Shown here one piece after another: positions 40,261 to 40,411 of a stretch of 40,411 nucleotides of DNA. Source of the stretch: Bacillota bacterium (GTDB lineage Bacteria > Bacillota > Sulfobacillia > JAJYWN01 > JAJZPE01); assembly GCA_036504675.1 (NCBI GenBank), contig DASXUT010000020.1, positions 1-40,411 on the forward strand. Reading direction: 5' to 3'. Within the stretch, counting starts at the first letter, position 1, and every line of letters starts with the position of its first letter. The position numbers and the translations under genes were made by a program. The notes under the pieces are model-generated. The model did no database searches and was not told the DNA's origin. It worked only from the letters and a program-made list of their open reading frames with translations.

Positions 40261-40411
40261 GGCACGGTCTCGAGGCTGTCAAGTTAATGTTGGTGGCCTA
40301 TTAGGCGATCCGCAGCCGGCCGTTACGATAGGCCCGCTGGAAGGGTTTGGTTTACTTGTTTGAAGAAGTGAGATAGCCCGTGGGAAGCGTTGCGGCCCAT
40401 GGTCAACGCAG
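40261..40411. other. Window end, no gene recognised
   Basis: The last 150 bases contain no supported gene on either strand. The minus strand has a short tail KPFQRAYRNGRLRIA that could be the end of a gene, but an in-frame stop precedes it by two codons (the Thr codon lies between). Confidence 0.4.

Noticed and set aside
40261-40411. Possible transposase tail on the minus strand at the window end (KPFQRAYRNGRLRIA then stop)
   Set aside because: An in-frame stop lies just upstream in the same frame, and no inverted repeat or catalytic motif is visible, so no gene can be supported.

Overview
This is a GC-rich window of roughly 65% GC by eye. Its core gene order and content point to a high-GC, anaerobic member of the Bacillota (Firmicutes). 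The evidence is secA–prfB, ftsEX with a C-terminal-processing protease, a MinJ-like PDZ protein and uvrB, S-layer pyruvylation by CsaB, a WecG/TagA transferase, strong GGAGG ribosome-binding sites, and frequent GTG/TTG starts. Corrinoid and tetrahydrofolate methyl transfer, iron-sulfur flavoenzymes and a probable selenoprotein support an anaerobic, possibly acetogen-like lifestyle. The species cannot be named from the sequence.

Layout. 1–4.2 kb holds the 3' two-thirds of secA, prfB with its programmed +1 frameshift, an LmeA/DUF2993-like lipid-binding protein and a small secreted protein. 4.4–10.4 kb is a cell-envelope operon: two tandem DUF5693 membrane proteins, csaB, and a wecG/tagA-type glycosyltransferase. 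10.5–12.9 kb holds a split transketolase (N and C halves; the N half lacks a normal start codon) and hsp20. 13.2–17.5 kb holds ftsE, ftsX, an EnvC-like M23 peptidase and an S41 protease, the divisome/peptidoglycan-remodelling set.

17.5–32.1 kb is an accessory metabolic island lying between the S41 protease and the MinJ-like gene. A leftward five-gene operon encodes a split flavin/iron-sulfur amine (amino-acid) dehydrogenase. A divergent rightward array encodes an ECF transporter (T, A, A', S) interleaved with two metal-dependent hydrolases, a homologue of methenyl-tetrahydromethanopterin cyclohydrolase (Mch) that keeps the Arg/Glu pair, a COG0402 deaminase, a cupin-fused XRE regulator, a methyl-THF:corrinoid methyltransferase, its corrinoid protein and an iron-dependent alcohol dehydrogenase. 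Read together, this looks like uptake and dismantling of a small nitrogenous, probably cyclic or N-methylated compound with its one-carbon unit fed to folate. The substrate is unknown and I do not recognise this combination as a described pathway.

32.1–35.7 kb returns to core genes: a promoter with a short terminated leader, a MinJ-like PDZ protein and uvrB. 35.7–36.8 kb is decayed sequence: a frameshifted membrane protein, a copy of the uvrB 3' end, and possibly another gene remnant. 36.9–39.3 kb carries a MEDS-domain histidine kinase and a short QueG-like double-[4Fe-4S] protein. 39.4–40.3 kb on the minus strand carries a two-domain thioredoxin-fold protein. Its second active site is TGA-encoded (U-P-H-C), followed by a hairpin with bacterial SECIS geometry, and its promoter contains a CsoR/CstR-like palindrome. 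This selenoprotein and the Mch-containing island are the two most interesting items.
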